64,000 nt of DNA from Lachnospiraceae bacterium (GCA_017427775.1 JAFRSD010000017.1:86723-150722), one strand, 5' to 3'; numbered from the stretch's first letter, positions 1 through 9,504 are shown. Numbers and translations: made by a program. The notes: generated by a model not told the origin, from the letters alone.

Positions 1-2
1 CG

Positions 3-2087
3 ACTGAGAAATCTACGGTTTATTCCGCGGAAACGGGTATTCCGCTTTCCGCAGCCCGCGGAAACGACCCGAAAGTCTATTCCGTTCACGCAGTCGTGTT
101 CTATGAAGACGGAAAGCAGTCCGACGAGATCATTCACAGTTATCTGCTCAGTAAGGGCGTGAATTCACGCTTTGAGAATATGATGATCGTTGTGATCAGC
201 GGAGATCCGGACGATCTGACCAATGCGCCGGACGGAATCCTCTTCGGACTCAACTACGAGAAGCGGGGCAAAGAAAGCGAACGTCCGGTATATGTAGAGG
301 TATTGAACCGGGCAGGCGCCCTGATTAATGCACAAAAGCTCGGTGTCCGTATCAACGGCGGATACAACCGTCGGAACTCCCAGAAGTCTCTGAAATTCTT
401 CGCCCGCAAGAAATATTCGCCCGAGACGGGTAACGCCTACCTCAACTGCTTCGATCTGTTGAGCGAGGACGGCACGCAGATTGTCCGTTATGACAAATTC
501 GTTCTTCGGGCAAGCGGAAACGACTTCCGATTTGCCTTCTGCCGCGACGAACTGAACCAGATGCTCGCGAAGGAAGCCGGATTTGAAGACTACGAACCCG
601 TATTCCCGGCTGTCGCCTATATGAACGGTTCCTATATCGGCTACTTCTGGCTGCATGGTTCCTATTGCGATGAGTTCTTTAAGCGCCGCTATGGTGCTTC
701 CCCCGCGGAGCAGGCTTCGACGGACGGGAACTTCACGGAAGGCGAGTTCGTCACGATCAAGGGAAGCGATACGAAGAAGAAACCGGATGATGACGCAGAC
801 GCCATCGAGGAACAGCTTGTCGAAGAATACAACAAGGCCTATGCCGAGTTTTCTTCCAAGAATCTGACCAATAATGCGAATTACCAGGCCCTCTGCAAAT
901 TCATGGACGTCGAGAACTATCTGGATTATATGGCGTACAGCATCTACCTTTGCAATAAAGACTGGCCCGACAACAACGTCATGTGTTACCGCTATGTTGC
1001 CGCGGAAGGCGAAAGCTACGGCGAAGGCGTATATGACGGCCGGTGGCGTCACCTTTTGCATGACCTCGACTATACGCTCGGATTATACGGTCAGGACGAG
1101 GTAATGAACTCCTACGATACGCTGAAGCATGTTCTGAAGTTCAGCGGGGACCGTCATTCCGACCTCTTCGCCGCGCTGATGGAACGCGCGGACTGCCGCG
1201 AATACTTCATCAAGAAGTCTCTCGATTACGGCGCGGGTGCGCTTTCCTATTCGTCGATCGCCTCTAAGCTTGCATCGATCACGAACAGCCGCTCGAACGA
1301 GATGAAATACTTTTATGATTATCTGACCTCGCTCCGTGCGGAGGACGTTTCCTGGGTAAATATCAACCAGCTGGAGGGAAATGTCGAGCAGATCCTCGAA
1401 TTCGCAAAGCGCCGTGCGGAACGGTCTGCGGATTACCTGAAATATAACTTTAACCTGAGCGGCACCCGCTACAATATCCTCATCAACGGGGCAGAGGGTG
1501 CACGGATCCGCTTGAACAGTTATTTAGCGAAGGAAGGAGCTTCCGTATCCGGCGTCTACTTTACCGATTATGCAACCTCCGTTTCGGCGGAATACGCTGT
1601 CGGCAAAGGCTTCGATTATTGGGAATTGAACGGAAAGCGTGTGGATACGAAGACGCTCAAGATCACATCGAAAGAGCTTTCGAACGGAAGCGTTACCATC
1701 GTGCTTCACGTAAAAGACGTTCCGGCGGAAAGCCTGATCATCTCTGAGTTCTGTTCCCGCGGCGAAGATTACATTACGATTCAAAACCTGACAGGAGCAG
1801 CCGTTACACTCAGCGGATACGTTCTTTCGGACGGAACCTATGAGTATCATTTCGAGTCCGGAGATTCAATTGCTGCAGGCGAAAGCATTACCGTCTACGG
1901 AGAAGAATCCAAGAACGCTCCCGCATCTGCCCGCAAAGCCGTCTTCAAGCTAGCCGAGGACGAACTCCTCACGCTGAAGGATGCTTCTGGAAAGACCGTT
2001 GATTCCGTCAAGATCCCGAACTCCCATACCGGATTCGTATTCAGGCGGAATTCTTATACCGGACAGTTCGAAGAGGTTAATCCTTAA
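3..2087 (+). CDS. CotH kinase family protein with C-terminal lamin-tail domain (5' partial)
   Basis: The reading frame is open from the window edge, so the N-terminus, including any signal peptide, is missing. The first two thirds look like a CotH-type protein: an early block with RINGGYNRR and KSLKFFARKKY, then YDKFVLRASGNDF, a DELNQMLAKEAG helix and MNGSYIGYFWLHG, followed by a DLDYTLG segment. CotH proteins are atypical kinases that phosphorylate surface or spore-coat proteins. The last 120 or so residues (ESLIISEFCSRG to FKLAEDELLTLKD) resemble a lamin-tail (LTD) beta-sandwich, often joined to CotH in secreted clostridial proteins. Substrate and export route cannot be seen. The gene ends at a strong hairpin. 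Confidence 0.8.
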   Translation, partial: TEKSTVYSAETGIPLSAARGNDPKVYSVHAVVFYEDGKQSDEIIHSYLLSKGVNSRFENMMIVVISGDPDDLTNAPDGILFGLNYEKRGKESERPVYVEVLNRAGALINAQKLGVRINGGYNRRNSQKSLKFFARKKYSPETGNAYLNCFDLLSEDGTQIVRYDKFVLRASGNDFRFAFCRDELNQMLAKEAGFEDYEPVFPAVAYMNGSYIGYFWLHGSYCDEFFKRRYGASPAEQASTDGNFTEGEFVTIKGSDTKKKPDDDADAIEEQLVEEYNKAYAEFSSKNLTNNANYQALCKFMDVENYLDYMAYSIYLCNKDWPDNNVMCYRYVAAEGESYGEGVYDGRWRHLLHDLDYTLGLYGQDEVMNSYDTLKHVLKFSGDRHSDLFAALMERADCREYFIKKSLDYGAGALSYSSIASKLASITNSRSNEMKYFYDYLTSLRAEDVSWVNINQLEGNVEQILEFAKRRAERSADYLKYNFNLSGTRYNILINGAEGARIRLNSYLAKEGASVSGVYFTDYATSVSAEYAVGKGFDYWELNGKRVDTKTLKITSKELSNGSVTIVLHVKDVPAESLIISEFCSRGEDYITIQNLTGAAVTLSGYVLSDGTYEYHFESGDSIAAGESITVYGEESKNAPASARKAVFKLAEDELLTLKDASGKTVDSVKIPNSHTGFVFRRNSYTGQFEEVNP

Positions 2088-2151
2088 TCTGTTCACCGGA
2101 AATCGTTTTCGTAACCTGACTGGCGGAAACGAATCATAAAACGACATACAA

Positions 2152-2180
2152 AAAGTCCGGAGCATCACGCTCCGGACTTT
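2152..2180 (+). terminator. Intrinsic terminator, probably bidirectional
   Basis: A perfect 12-bp stem (AAAGTCCGGAGC paired with GCTCCGGACTTT) with a 5-nt loop follows the CotH-type gene. Its T/A flanks let it act in both directions, so it may also stop the leftward isomerase gene. A second weaker hairpin (GAGAAG/CTTCTC, 2197-2221) followed by T-rich sequence lies between it and that gene. Confidence 0.8.
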
Positions 2181-2252
2181 ATCTTTGATCTGACGGGAGA
2201 AGCCGCATTGACGGTCTTCTCTTTTTCCTTTACAAACTGTTTCGAACAGAGC

Positions 2253-3296
2253 TTACTCCGCAACCGCGCTGTCGAAGATGAACTTCAGTGCCATATCGTA
2301 AAGCATGCTCTTACGAACATTCTCAACACCGTAATCCTGCTCAAACGTCGCCTTATCGGTATAACCGTAACGGGACATATATGTCTCAACCAGAGCGTTA
2401 TAGGTCTCTTCGGTCAGCGTAATCTTCTCTTTCGAAATGATTTCGTTGAGTACGACTTCTTCCTTCACGGTTTCCTCGGCCGAAGCCTTCATCTCTGCGT
2501 AAAACTCCTGAACGCTCTTGCTGTATCCTGCAGCGGATACATATTCCTCAAGAGACATATTGCTCTGTGAAGCAACGGAAGTGTAGTACTTCAGAAGATC
2601 TTCATAGGTGGAGTTGACCTTGGTTTCATCAAGCTTGTCGAAAGTAGTGGTTTCCACGATCTTCTTAAGAAGGTTGTTCTTTACATCGGTCTTATAGGAA
2701 GCCTCTTTCGATGCCTGCAGATATTCCTTCGCGTACTCCTTGTACTCCTGAATAGTCTTCATTCTGCCTTCGGTATAGTCCGCAATCAGGCTGTCGGTAA
2801 GTTCCGGAAGAATCTTCTTCTCAATCGCGTTGATCTTAACGGTAAATGTGACCTTCTTGCCTGCAAACTGGGGATAATAGTCGGTCGGGAACGTCAGATT
2901 AAGCGTTGCCGTCTCGCCGGGCTTCTTTCCGATCAAGCCGTCCTCAAAGCCGTCAATAAAGCCGCCGGAACCGATTTCCAGATGCGAACCCTGCGCCGTT
3001 CCGCCCGCGAAAGGCTTGGTCTCTCCGTCGAGGATTCCGCTGTAGTCGATATTTACGATATCGCCTTTACGGACAACCGTCTCGGCACGGCTTTCATCAA
3101 CCTCATACTTGAGGTAACTGTTCTGCAGACTCGCAAGCAGCGCAGTCAGATCCTCTTCGCTTACGGTAATCTCCTGTTTCGTGTACTTAAGACCCTTGTA
3201 TTCGCCGAGTTTAAAGCGGCTCTTTCCTTTGCCGCAGGCGGTAAGGGCGGCAATCGTGAGGCAGACTGCCAATACCATAAGAATTCTCTTCTTCAT
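2253..3296 (-). CDS. Trigger-factor-like FKBP-type peptidyl-prolyl isomerase lipoprotein
   Basis: Predicted extracytoplasmic foldase of 347 residues. A signal peptide ends in a lipobox LTAC with the lipidated cysteine at residue 21, so the protein is probably anchored on the outer face of the membrane. An FKBP-type domain spans about residues 76-157 (GDIVNIDYSG, GSGGFIDGFEDGLIG, PGETATLNLTFP). A long helical C-terminus resembles the chaperone arm of trigger factor. The ribosome-binding N-domain of true trigger factor is absent and replaced by the lipoprotein leader, so this is a secreted Tig-like protein and not the cytosolic chaperone. It follows the NadD-YqeK gene with a gap of about 20 bases and is probably cotranscribed. 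Confidence 0.85.
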   Translation of the reverse strand: MKKRILMVLAVCLTIAALTACGKGKSRFKLGEYKGLKYTKQEITVSEEDLTALLASLQNSYLKYEVDESRAETVVRKGDIVNIDYSGILDGETKPFAGGTAQGSHLEIGSGGFIDGFEDGLIGKKPGETATLNLTFPTDYYPQFAGKKVTFTVKINAIEKKILPELTDSLIADYTEGRMKTIQEYKEYAKEYLQASKEASYKTDVKNNLLKKIVETTTFDKLDETKVNSTYEDLLKYYTSVASQSNMSLEEYVSAAGYSKSVQEFYAEMKASAEETVKEEVVLNEIISKEKITLTEETYNALVETYMSRYGYTDKATFEQDYGVENVRKSMLYDMALKFIFDSAVAE

Positions 3297-3315
3297 TGTT
3301 CCTACGGGATGAACT

Positions 3316-4572
3316 TCATCCCTTTCCTTTCTTCAATTGTTCTTGCAATCTATCGTGAATTCGATACATTTCATTAGGGATATTGCTCCCGATCGCTTTC
3401 AGGTAGAAGATAGTCGCGTTGCAAACCATCTCCGCGCCGGCAATTCCGTCCTGAAGCGCGGTGTTTCGGATAACGGGATGCGGCGGTGTCGGGATGTGGT
3501 CACGGAACGGTTCCGTAAAATCGGCAATAAATACCGCCAGTTCAATCGGGTGCTCCGCCATATCGATGGAACCGTCACAATGGTTTCCGATGGCTCGAAG
3601 CATCTCGGGATCGCGGATACCGTAGCGCTCTCTCGCCAGAACACGCCCTGCCGGTCCGTGATGGATACCTTTGATCGGGATTACATCCTCGCTCAAGCGG
3701 ACATGATGCTTCTTCAGATAGGCTTCCGTTTCCTGCTCGTCCATCCCCTTCGCGCAGTCATGTAAAAGGCCCGCGATCAATGTCTTGCGGACAAGCTTCT
3801 TCTCCTCGGAAGTACCCCTAAGGCCTTTCTTTTCAAGCCACTCCGCCATCAGATTGGCGGACATGAACGCTACGCCCTTCGAGTGATTCAAACGGTGCGC
3901 CGAAACGGTTCCGGAAAGGATCTCCGCGAGCTCGCTGTAACGTTTCAGTGCCTCTTTCCGGATCGCGGACGGCTCGCAGCCGTACAATCCGAATCGCCGG
4001 ATATACGCATCGGTCCTCTCCGCAAGTGCGGGATGCGGTTCCTTTGTCTTGGCAATTTCCGCGCGGATATCCGTAGAGGAAACATCCCGAAACGGTACGG
4101 CAAGTTCTCGAAACGCTCCGTTAAATTCATGATTCCGTTCGACAAGCAGCTGCTGAAAATGCGATGTGTCAGTGCTCCGTACCGCAACCAGTATCGTTGC
4201 AAGCGAAGCGATCGTCTTCGGCTCATGCCAGGTAACAAAATCCCGGAGCGAATCCTCGCCGATAATATAATAGAACTCGTCGTCGGGGTGCCGTTCATGA
4301 AGCAGGGTAAGCGTATCGGATGTATAGGAAACGCCTTCCCGTTCAAACTCGGTCAGGTCAAGTTCAATCCCTTCACCGACCGGAAGCGCCAGACTGACCA
4401 TCATCAGACGGTGGACATCCTCCGTCACGCCTTTCTTCTGTTTATGAGGTGGAATCCTGGCCGGCATGATCCGGACCATGTCCAGTCCGAACTGCTCCTT
4501 AGCCGCTCTCGCGATTGCGATATGGCCGAGGTGGATCGGATCGAATGTGCCTCCGAATATGCCTACTTTCAT
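3316..4572 (-). CDS. nadD: Bifunctional nicotinate-nucleotide adenylyltransferase / YqeK-like HD phosphohydrolase
   Basis: A single 418-residue frame joins two enzymes that are usually neighbouring genes. The N-terminal half is NadD, which adenylates nicotinate mononucleotide in NAD synthesis: GGTFDPIHLGH at residues 6-16 with the HxGH nucleotidyltransferase motif, and a late ISSTDIRAE-type motif (here VSSTDIRAEI). The C-terminal half is an HD domain of the YqeK type, known as a symmetrical Ap4A hydrolase: HSKGVAFMSANLM, GLLHDCAKG, HHGPAGRVLA, NHCDG and IADFTEPFR. The usual HTTG motif reads HCDG here. The start was chosen at ATG 4572, preceded by GGGAGGAATT; the upstream in-frame start lacks a ribosome binding site. 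Confidence 0.92.
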   Translation of the reverse strand: MKVGIFGGTFDPIHLGHIAIARAAKEQFGLDMVRIMPARIPPHKQKKGVTEDVHRLMMVSLALPVGEGIELDLTEFEREGVSYTSDTLTLLHERHPDDEFYYIIGEDSLRDFVTWHEPKTIASLATILVAVRSTDTSHFQQLLVERNHEFNGAFRELAVPFRDVSSTDIRAEIAKTKEPHPALAERTDAYIRRFGLYGCEPSAIRKEALKRYSELAEILSGTVSAHRLNHSKGVAFMSANLMAEWLEKKGLRGTSEEKKLVRKTLIAGLLHDCAKGMDEQETEAYLKKHHVRLSEDVIPIKGIHHGPAGRVLARERYGIRDPEMLRAIGNHCDGSIDMAEHPIELAVFIADFTEPFRDHIPTPPHPVIRNTALQDGIAGAEMVCNATIFYLKAIGSNIPNEMYRIHDRLQEQLKKGKG

Positions 4573-4606
4573 AATTCCTCCCCGAGAAGTTTCAGTATAC
4601 TGCACC

Positions 4607-4645
4607 ATTATATCACTTGACAATCATTTTTTCTACTATTATTAT
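4607..4645. promoter_or_regulatory. Divergent promoters for nadD-yqeK and the MATE gene
   Basis: Rightward: TTGACA at 4617-4622, a 17-nt spacer and TATTAT at 4640-4645, about 40 bases before the MATE start. Leftward: an extended -10 (TGATATAAT, hexamer at 4607-4612) for the fusion gene, without a clear -35. The two promoters overlap, so they may interfere with each other. Confidence 0.65.
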
Positions 4646-4685
4646 AAGTCCGTTTAATAGCATGGTCTGAAGAAGGAATTCCATT

Positions 4686-6089
4686 ATGAATGAACCGTTA
4701 AAAGAGAATAAAATGGGCGTCATGCCCGTCAATAAACTGCTTGTATCGATGGCCGTTCCGATGATCCTCTCGATGCTGATGCAGGCGATGTACAACATCG
4801 TGGACAGTATCTTCGTCGGCCGTTTCGACCAGAACGCACTGAGTGCCGTCACAATGGCATTTCCCGCGCAGTCTCTGATGATCGCCATCGCGGCAGGTAC
4901 CGGCGTCGGCGTCAACTCCCTTTTAAGCTACAGCCTCGGCCGTAAGGACAGCGTATCCGCCAACAAAGCCGCAACGCACGGCATCTTCCTTGCTTTCTGC
5001 GCTGCCATTATGTTCCTCGTGCTCGGCCTTTTCTTCTCCGAGCCTTTCTACCGCTGGCAGATTTCCGCGAAGGAGTGGAATGAGAATCCGGATGCCTGCA
5101 GAGCCATCATCGCCTACGGCAAGGATTACCTCGGCGTGGTAACGATGTTCAGCCTCGGTATTTATATGCAGGTTACGCTCGAACGTCTTCTGCAGTCCAC
5201 CGGCAAGACGTTCTACGCGATGATCACGCAGACAACCGGTGCGATCATCAATATCTTCCTCGATTATATCTTCGTATTCGGCAAATGCGGACTGCCCGCG
5301 ATGGGTGCCAAGGGTGCAGCGATCGCAACAGTCATCGGACAGTGGATCGCGATGACGATGGCATTTGTCCTGAACGTGAAGAAGAACCGGGAAATCAGCC
5401 TCTCGTTCAAAGGTTTTCGCGTCGACGGTACGGTTGTGAAGACCATCTACCGTGTCGGTTTCCCGAGTATCATCATGCAGGCGATCTCCTCGGTTGTAAC
5501 CTTTACCCTGAACAAGCTGCTGAACGGCTTCTCGCAGGTGGCAGTCAACGCGTTCGGTATTTACTTTAAGCTGCAAAGCTTCATCTTCATGCCCGTGTTC
5601 GGTCTGAACAACGGCATGGTTCCGATCATCGCGTACAACTATGGCGCACGTCACAAGAAGCGTATCTTTGATACCATGAAGCTGAGTTACCTGATCGCAG
5701 GAAGCATCATGGCCGTCGGAATGGTCGTATTCCTTGTATTTCCGCGCCCGCTTCTTTCGATGTTCTGTAAGCCCGAGGCGCTTGACGACCTTGCCCGCTA
5801 CGGTGTTCCGTGCCTGCGTCTTATCAGCCTTCATTTCATTGTCGCGGCGTTCTCCATCATTACGATCTCCGTGCTCCAGGCGCTCGGCAACGGTCTGTAC
5901 AGCATGATCGTGTCGATCTGCCGTCAGCTGGTAATCCTGCTTCCCGTGGCGCTCTTCATGGGCCTTGTTCTGAAGAACATCGACCTTGTATGGCTCAGTT
6001 ATCCGATCGCTGAGATTGCTTCCGCATCAATGTGCGTATTCTTCCTGATCCGCATCTATCGGAAGGATCTGAAGAAGCTGCCGGAATGA
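4686..6089 (+). CDS. MATE family multidrug/cation efflux transporter
   Basis: Integral membrane protein of 467 residues with about twelve hydrophobic segments in two similar halves, the MATE layout. Typical features are the opening PVNKLLVSMAVPMILSMLMQ, then MYNIVDSIFVGR, and an equivalent helix in the second half beginning GFPSIIMQAISSV. MATE proteins export cationic compounds using a sodium or proton gradient. AAGGA lies eight bases before the ATG. The gene stands alone, with its own consensus-like promoter upstream and a terminator downstream. The substrate cannot be inferred from sequence. Confidence 0.92.
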   Translation: MNEPLKENKMGVMPVNKLLVSMAVPMILSMLMQAMYNIVDSIFVGRFDQNALSAVTMAFPAQSLMIAIAAGTGVGVNSLLSYSLGRKDSVSANKAATHGIFLAFCAAIMFLVLGLFFSEPFYRWQISAKEWNENPDACRAIIAYGKDYLGVVTMFSLGIYMQVTLERLLQSTGKTFYAMITQTTGAIINIFLDYIFVFGKCGLPAMGAKGAAIATVIGQWIAMTMAFVLNVKKNREISLSFKGFRVDGTVVKTIYRVGFPSIIMQAISSVVTFTLNKLLNGFSQVAVNAFGIYFKLQSFIFMPVFGLNNGMVPIIAYNYGARHKKRIFDTMKLSYLIAGSIMAVGMVVFLVFPRPLLSMFCKPEALDDLARYGVPCLRLISLHFIVAAFSIITISVLQALGNGLYSMIVSICRQLVILLPVALFMGLVLKNIDLVWLSYPIAEIASASMCVFFLIRIYRKDLKKLPE

Positions 6090-6139
6090 TGCCCGGGCGA
6101 ACTGCCTCTGCCATTTCATAAATCCATTCGTTTCATACG

Positions 6140-6167
6140 CCCGCCGGTGTTCCGGCGGGTTTTTCTT
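6140..6167 (+). terminator. Rho-independent terminator after the MATE gene
   Basis: CCCGCCGG and CCGGCGGG form an 8-bp GC stem with a TGTT loop, followed directly by TTTTTCTT. It closes the monocistronic MATE unit. Confidence 0.9.
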
Positions 6168-6277
6168 ATGTTTCCATACTGTCAGTAGAAAAAATAATCT
6201 TCCAATGGTATCGATAGTGTCTTCCATTTTCCGTTTCCATCCTGTATGATGTAGAAAAGACCTAAGGGAGGCATACC

Positions 6278-7351
6278 ATGGATCTGAAACTTGCAGAGAA
6301 CATCCGGACCTTACGAAAAGAACGGAAAATGACACAGGAGCAGCTAGCCGAGGTCCTCGGCGTTACAACCGGTGCCGTATACAAATGGGAATCGGGGCTG
6401 TCCATCCCGGAACTGCCGATGCTTATGGATATGGCGGATTTCTTCGATACATCCGTTGACGTCCTGATCGGATATAAAGTCAGGGATAACCATGTCGCAG
6501 CCGTGATCAAACGGATCAGCGAGTATTGCAGAAGCATGAATCCGGAAGCGGTGACGGAGGCGGAGAAACTGCTGCGGAAATATCCGAACTCCTTCGATGC
6601 CGTATATACGGGTGCCAATGTCTTTCTTGTTTTCGGGGCGGAGAATCACGATATATCTTACTCGCAGCGGGCTTTGCAGCTGCTCGAACAGGCGCGTCTT
6701 TTAGTTGACCAGAACACGGACCCCCATATCAGCGAGCAGACGCTTTACGGGGATATGGCAGTCGCCTATTATGCTATGGATGAGCCGGAAAAGGGCATGG
6801 AGCTCTTAAAGGCTCACAACGCAGGCGGCATTCACAGCGATTCCATCGGTGTTACGCTGTCTCTTCTGCTGCACCGTACCGAGGAGGCCGAGCCTTTCCT
6901 TACCGAAGCTCTCCTCAACGGTGTAAACACTTTCCTGACGGCGATCGGCGGCTTTGTCTGCCTGTTTCTCTCACGGAACCAAGCCAAGGCAGCGAACGAT
7001 CTTATTGAAGTCGGCTTAACGCTGATGCGCGGTCTGAAAGACGGAGAGCTGTCGGATTATACGGATAAGCTTTTCGCGGAGATGCTGACGTTACATGCCG
7101 TTGCCGAAATTCATTCCGGTCTTCCCGAAGCCGCCAGGCAAAGCCTGCTTGCGGCCAAAGCAACCGCGGACCGTTTCGACGCGAATCCGGATTACGGAAT
7201 GGATACGCTCCGTTTCGTTACACTGCCGAAAGAATATAATGCCCATGACCTTCTGGGCGCAACCGCTTTCGAAAGCATTGAGACGATCATCCGGTATCTG
7301 GATGACCGCACTCTGACAGAACTCTGGAATGAGGTTAAGAAAGATGAATGA
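6278..7351 (+). CDS. XRE-family transcriptional regulator with helical repeat C-terminus
   Basis: The N-terminus (about residues 5-62) is a Cro/C1-type helix-turn-helix: ENIRTLRKERKMTQEQLAEVLGV, then VYKWESGLSIPELPML and a FFDTSVDVLIGY cap. The remaining 290 residues are leucine- and alanine-rich helices resembling TPR-like sensor domains of larger XRE regulators. GGGAGG precedes the ATG. The stop overlaps the start of the following MFS transporter by eight bases (ATGAATGA), so the two are translationally coupled and the regulator probably controls that transporter. The ligand is unknown. Confidence 0.88.
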   Translation: MDLKLAENIRTLRKERKMTQEQLAEVLGVTTGAVYKWESGLSIPELPMLMDMADFFDTSVDVLIGYKVRDNHVAAVIKRISEYCRSMNPEAVTEAEKLLRKYPNSFDAVYTGANVFLVFGAENHDISYSQRALQLLEQARLLVDQNTDPHISEQTLYGDMAVAYYAMDEPEKGMELLKAHNAGGIHSDSIGVTLSLLLHRTEEAEPFLTEALLNGVNTFLTAIGGFVCLFLSRNQAKAANDLIEVGLTLMRGLKDGELSDYTDKLFAEMLTLHAVAEIHSGLPEAARQSLLAAKATADRFDANPDYGMDTLRFVTLPKEYNAHDLLGATAFESIETIIRYLDDRTLTELWNEVKKDE

Positions 7352-8645
7352 AACTATCAAGACAACCAATGTATTTAAAATCCGAAACTTCCGGCTGACT
7401 TTCTTCGGCGCGCTCGTGTCCGAACTCGGCGCTGTTTTATACAGCTTCGCCGTCAGCTTTTACATTCTTGAGATCAGTAATAACAATGCTTTTCTGCAAG
7501 GTCTTTACCTGGCCGTATGCGGGATCATGACACTGCTTTTTATGCCGATCGGCGGAGTGCTCGGAGACCGCTTCAATAAGGCTAAGATCATGTTCCTCTG
7601 CGACTACCTGAAAGGCGGCGTGATTCTTTCCGCCACTCTCTGGATGCTTCTGTTTCCGGATAAGAGCACGCATATCCCGGTTCTGTTCGCGGCCGGACTT
7701 CTCGGAAGCATGGTGAACGGCATCTTCTCTCCTGCGGCCGGCTCGCTGTTCCCGCACATCGTGGAGGAAAGCCAGTTGCAGCAGGCGAATGCATATTTTT
7801 CCGTAAAGAACGCTCTGCAGACGGTTTTCGGCGTCGTTCTGGCCGGCGTGTTATATGCCGCCCTGCCGATTCAACTGCTGTTTCTCCTGGTGGGCATCTG
7901 CTATGTTCTGTCCGGCATCTCGGAGATGTTTATCCGCTATGAACAGAAGAAAAAGGAAGGGAAGCTGACCCTCCGCGTGGCATTTGCCGATATGGGCGAA
8001 GGGCTCTCCTATATAAAAAAGCAGAAGGCCATCTTCACGCTGATGATCTCCATCCTTTTCATGAATTTCTTCCTCACTCCCGTCTTGAGTAACTTCATTC
8101 CGTTCTTCATCAAAACGGATGTCGCGGAAGCGCCTTCTTTCCTGTTTGATAACCTGCTGACTCCCGAGTTGTGGTCATCCGTATTCAGCGTCATGCTCGG
8201 TATCAGTTCCCTTGCCGGGTCGGTTCTTCTCAGCGCAAAACCGCAGGAAGAAAAATGCGGCCGCAAGATCGCTCTTCGGATCCTTGCAACCGCATCACTT
8301 ATGATTGTATTGACGCTTGGATATCATCTGTTCGTAGGGATCGGCAAAGCTTTGAACGTCTTTCTGATCCTGTTCTCGGCAGGGTGTCTGATCATGGGCT
8401 TCCTGCTAGCGCTCGTCAACATACCGATGAGCACCGCTTTCATGCGCATTGTGGACCGCGACAAGCTGAGCAAGGTTACGAGCTTTTCAAGCATCCTTTC
8501 ACAGGGGTTGATTCCCTTTTCTTCCATTTTCGCAGGTGCCGTCCTTCAGTACTTCGGATGTACGCCGCTGTTGATCATAAGCACGATCGGCTTTACGGTT
8601 TCGGCATTTCTGCTCCTGTTCAACAAGAACGTGCAGGAGCTGTGA
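7344..8645 (+). CDS. MFS transporter (MFS_3 / macrolide-efflux-like)
   Basis: A 433-residue protein with about twelve membrane segments. The loop after the second segment reads GVLGDRFNKAKIMF, the MFS signature between helices 2 and 3, and the family resemblance is to the enterobactin/macrolide efflux type common in Firmicutes. The ATG inside the stop of the XRE gene was chosen because GAGG precedes it and the protein then starts MNETIKTTNVFKIRNFRL; a start five codons earlier has no such site. Linked to the XRE regulator, it is probably an inducible efflux pump. A short hairpin with GTTTT (about 8682-8700) may terminate it. Confidence 0.88.
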   Translation: MNETIKTTNVFKIRNFRLTFFGALVSELGAVLYSFAVSFYILEISNNNAFLQGLYLAVCGIMTLLFMPIGGVLGDRFNKAKIMFLCDYLKGGVILSATLWMLLFPDKSTHIPVLFAAGLLGSMVNGIFSPAAGSLFPHIVEESQLQQANAYFSVKNALQTVFGVVLAGVLYAALPIQLLFLLVGICYVLSGISEMFIRYEQKKKEGKLTLRVAFADMGEGLSYIKKQKAIFTLMISILFMNFFLTPVLSNFIPFFIKTDVAEAPSFLFDNLLTPELWSSVFSVMLGISSLAGSVLLSAKPQEEKCGRKIALRILATASLMIVLTLGYHLFVGIGKALNVFLILFSAGCLIMGFLLALVNIPMSTAFMRIVDRDKLSKVTSFSSILSQGLIPFSSIFAGAVLQYFGCTPLLIISTIGFTVSAFLLLFNKNVQEL

Positions 8646-8690
8646 ACCATAGGGGACGGGGTATGGGGTCCACTTCAGCCGGGGGGGATG

Positions 8691-9491
8691 TCATCCCCGT
8701 TTTCGAACGCACCAGATGACATTTTTCGCGGAAGCGTCACCGTCCTCGTAATGATACCCGCCGTAGACGTTTACGATCTCATAACCGGTAAGTTCAAGCA
8801 GGTATTTCATCTCCTGCCGGTATGTCTGCCTCATCTTCAGAGGACGGATTCTCTCGCCGATCACTTCGCCATTATCATCAAGCGTCTCAAACTTCCAGTT
8901 TCCGCTCATGATCTGCGTATGCGGGTCGTAGTTGATCGCGTTATAAATCCGCTCGCGTTTTCCCTGCCTGTTTTGATACTCCAGGCGGAAGGAATAATCG
9001 GTATCCTTCGTATTCATCTGCTGCGCCTGAAAATAGGGATGCGGGTCAAATGTGTTGAATGTCAGCATTCCTCCGTCCGTGAGGCTCTCCCTGATGTTTA
9101 ACAGCGCGGCACGCTGCAGTTCGGGCGTTGTCAGATGCATAAAACCGCTTCGCGCAATGATCGCGCAGGAATATTTCCGTCCGCTTCGGAATGTTGTCAT
9201 ATCACTAGGAAAAATGTTAAGATGAAAGCCCTGTGCTTTTGCTTTCTCCGCCGCCACATCGCACATCGCTTCTGAAAGATCCGTCCCGTCGGCGGCTATT
9301 CCGTGTTCGACAAGATACAAAAGGACCGCGCCGGTCCCGCACGCAATATCAATCACACCCTCCTGCCCGTATTTCTTCGCAAAATCCAGATAAAACTCCC
9401 GGAACCCCTCGTGGTTATCTTCATTCTTATACATAACATCCAAATAGAGATCATAATTCTCGGCAACATCGCTGTAATCATGTAAATCCAT
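8691..9491 (-). CDS. Class I SAM-dependent methyltransferase
   Basis: A small 266-residue methyltransferase. Motif I is VIDIACGTGAVLLYL, followed by the acidic residue of motif II in DGTDLSEAMCDVA and a motif IV region CAIIARSGFMHL. The C-terminal part has the beta-strand insertion seen in small-molecule methyltransferases of the Methyltransf_25 group. AAGGAG lies before the ATG. It is the second gene of the T-box-led operon, 13 bases after the 2H/GNAT fusion. Acceptor unknown. Confidence 0.88.
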   Translation of the reverse strand: MDLHDYSDVAENYDLYLDVMYKNEDNHEGFREFYLDFAKKYGQEGVIDIACGTGAVLLYLVEHGIAADGTDLSEAMCDVAAEKAKAQGFHLNIFPSDMTTFRSGRKYSCAIIARSGFMHLTTPELQRAALLNIRESLTDGGMLTFNTFDPHPYFQAQQMNTKDTDYSFRLEYQNRQGKRERIYNAINYDPHTQIMSGNWKFETLDDNGEVIGERIRPLKMRQTYRQEMKYLLELTGYEIVNVYGGYHYEDGDASAKNVIWCVRKRG

Positions 9492-9504
9492 CGTCTTTCT
9501 CCTT

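Noticed and set aside
165..1061. A long reverse-strand frame of 298 codons under the CotH-type gene
   Set aside because: It has no ribosome binding site and no recognisable domain; the forward frame carries the CotH motifs.
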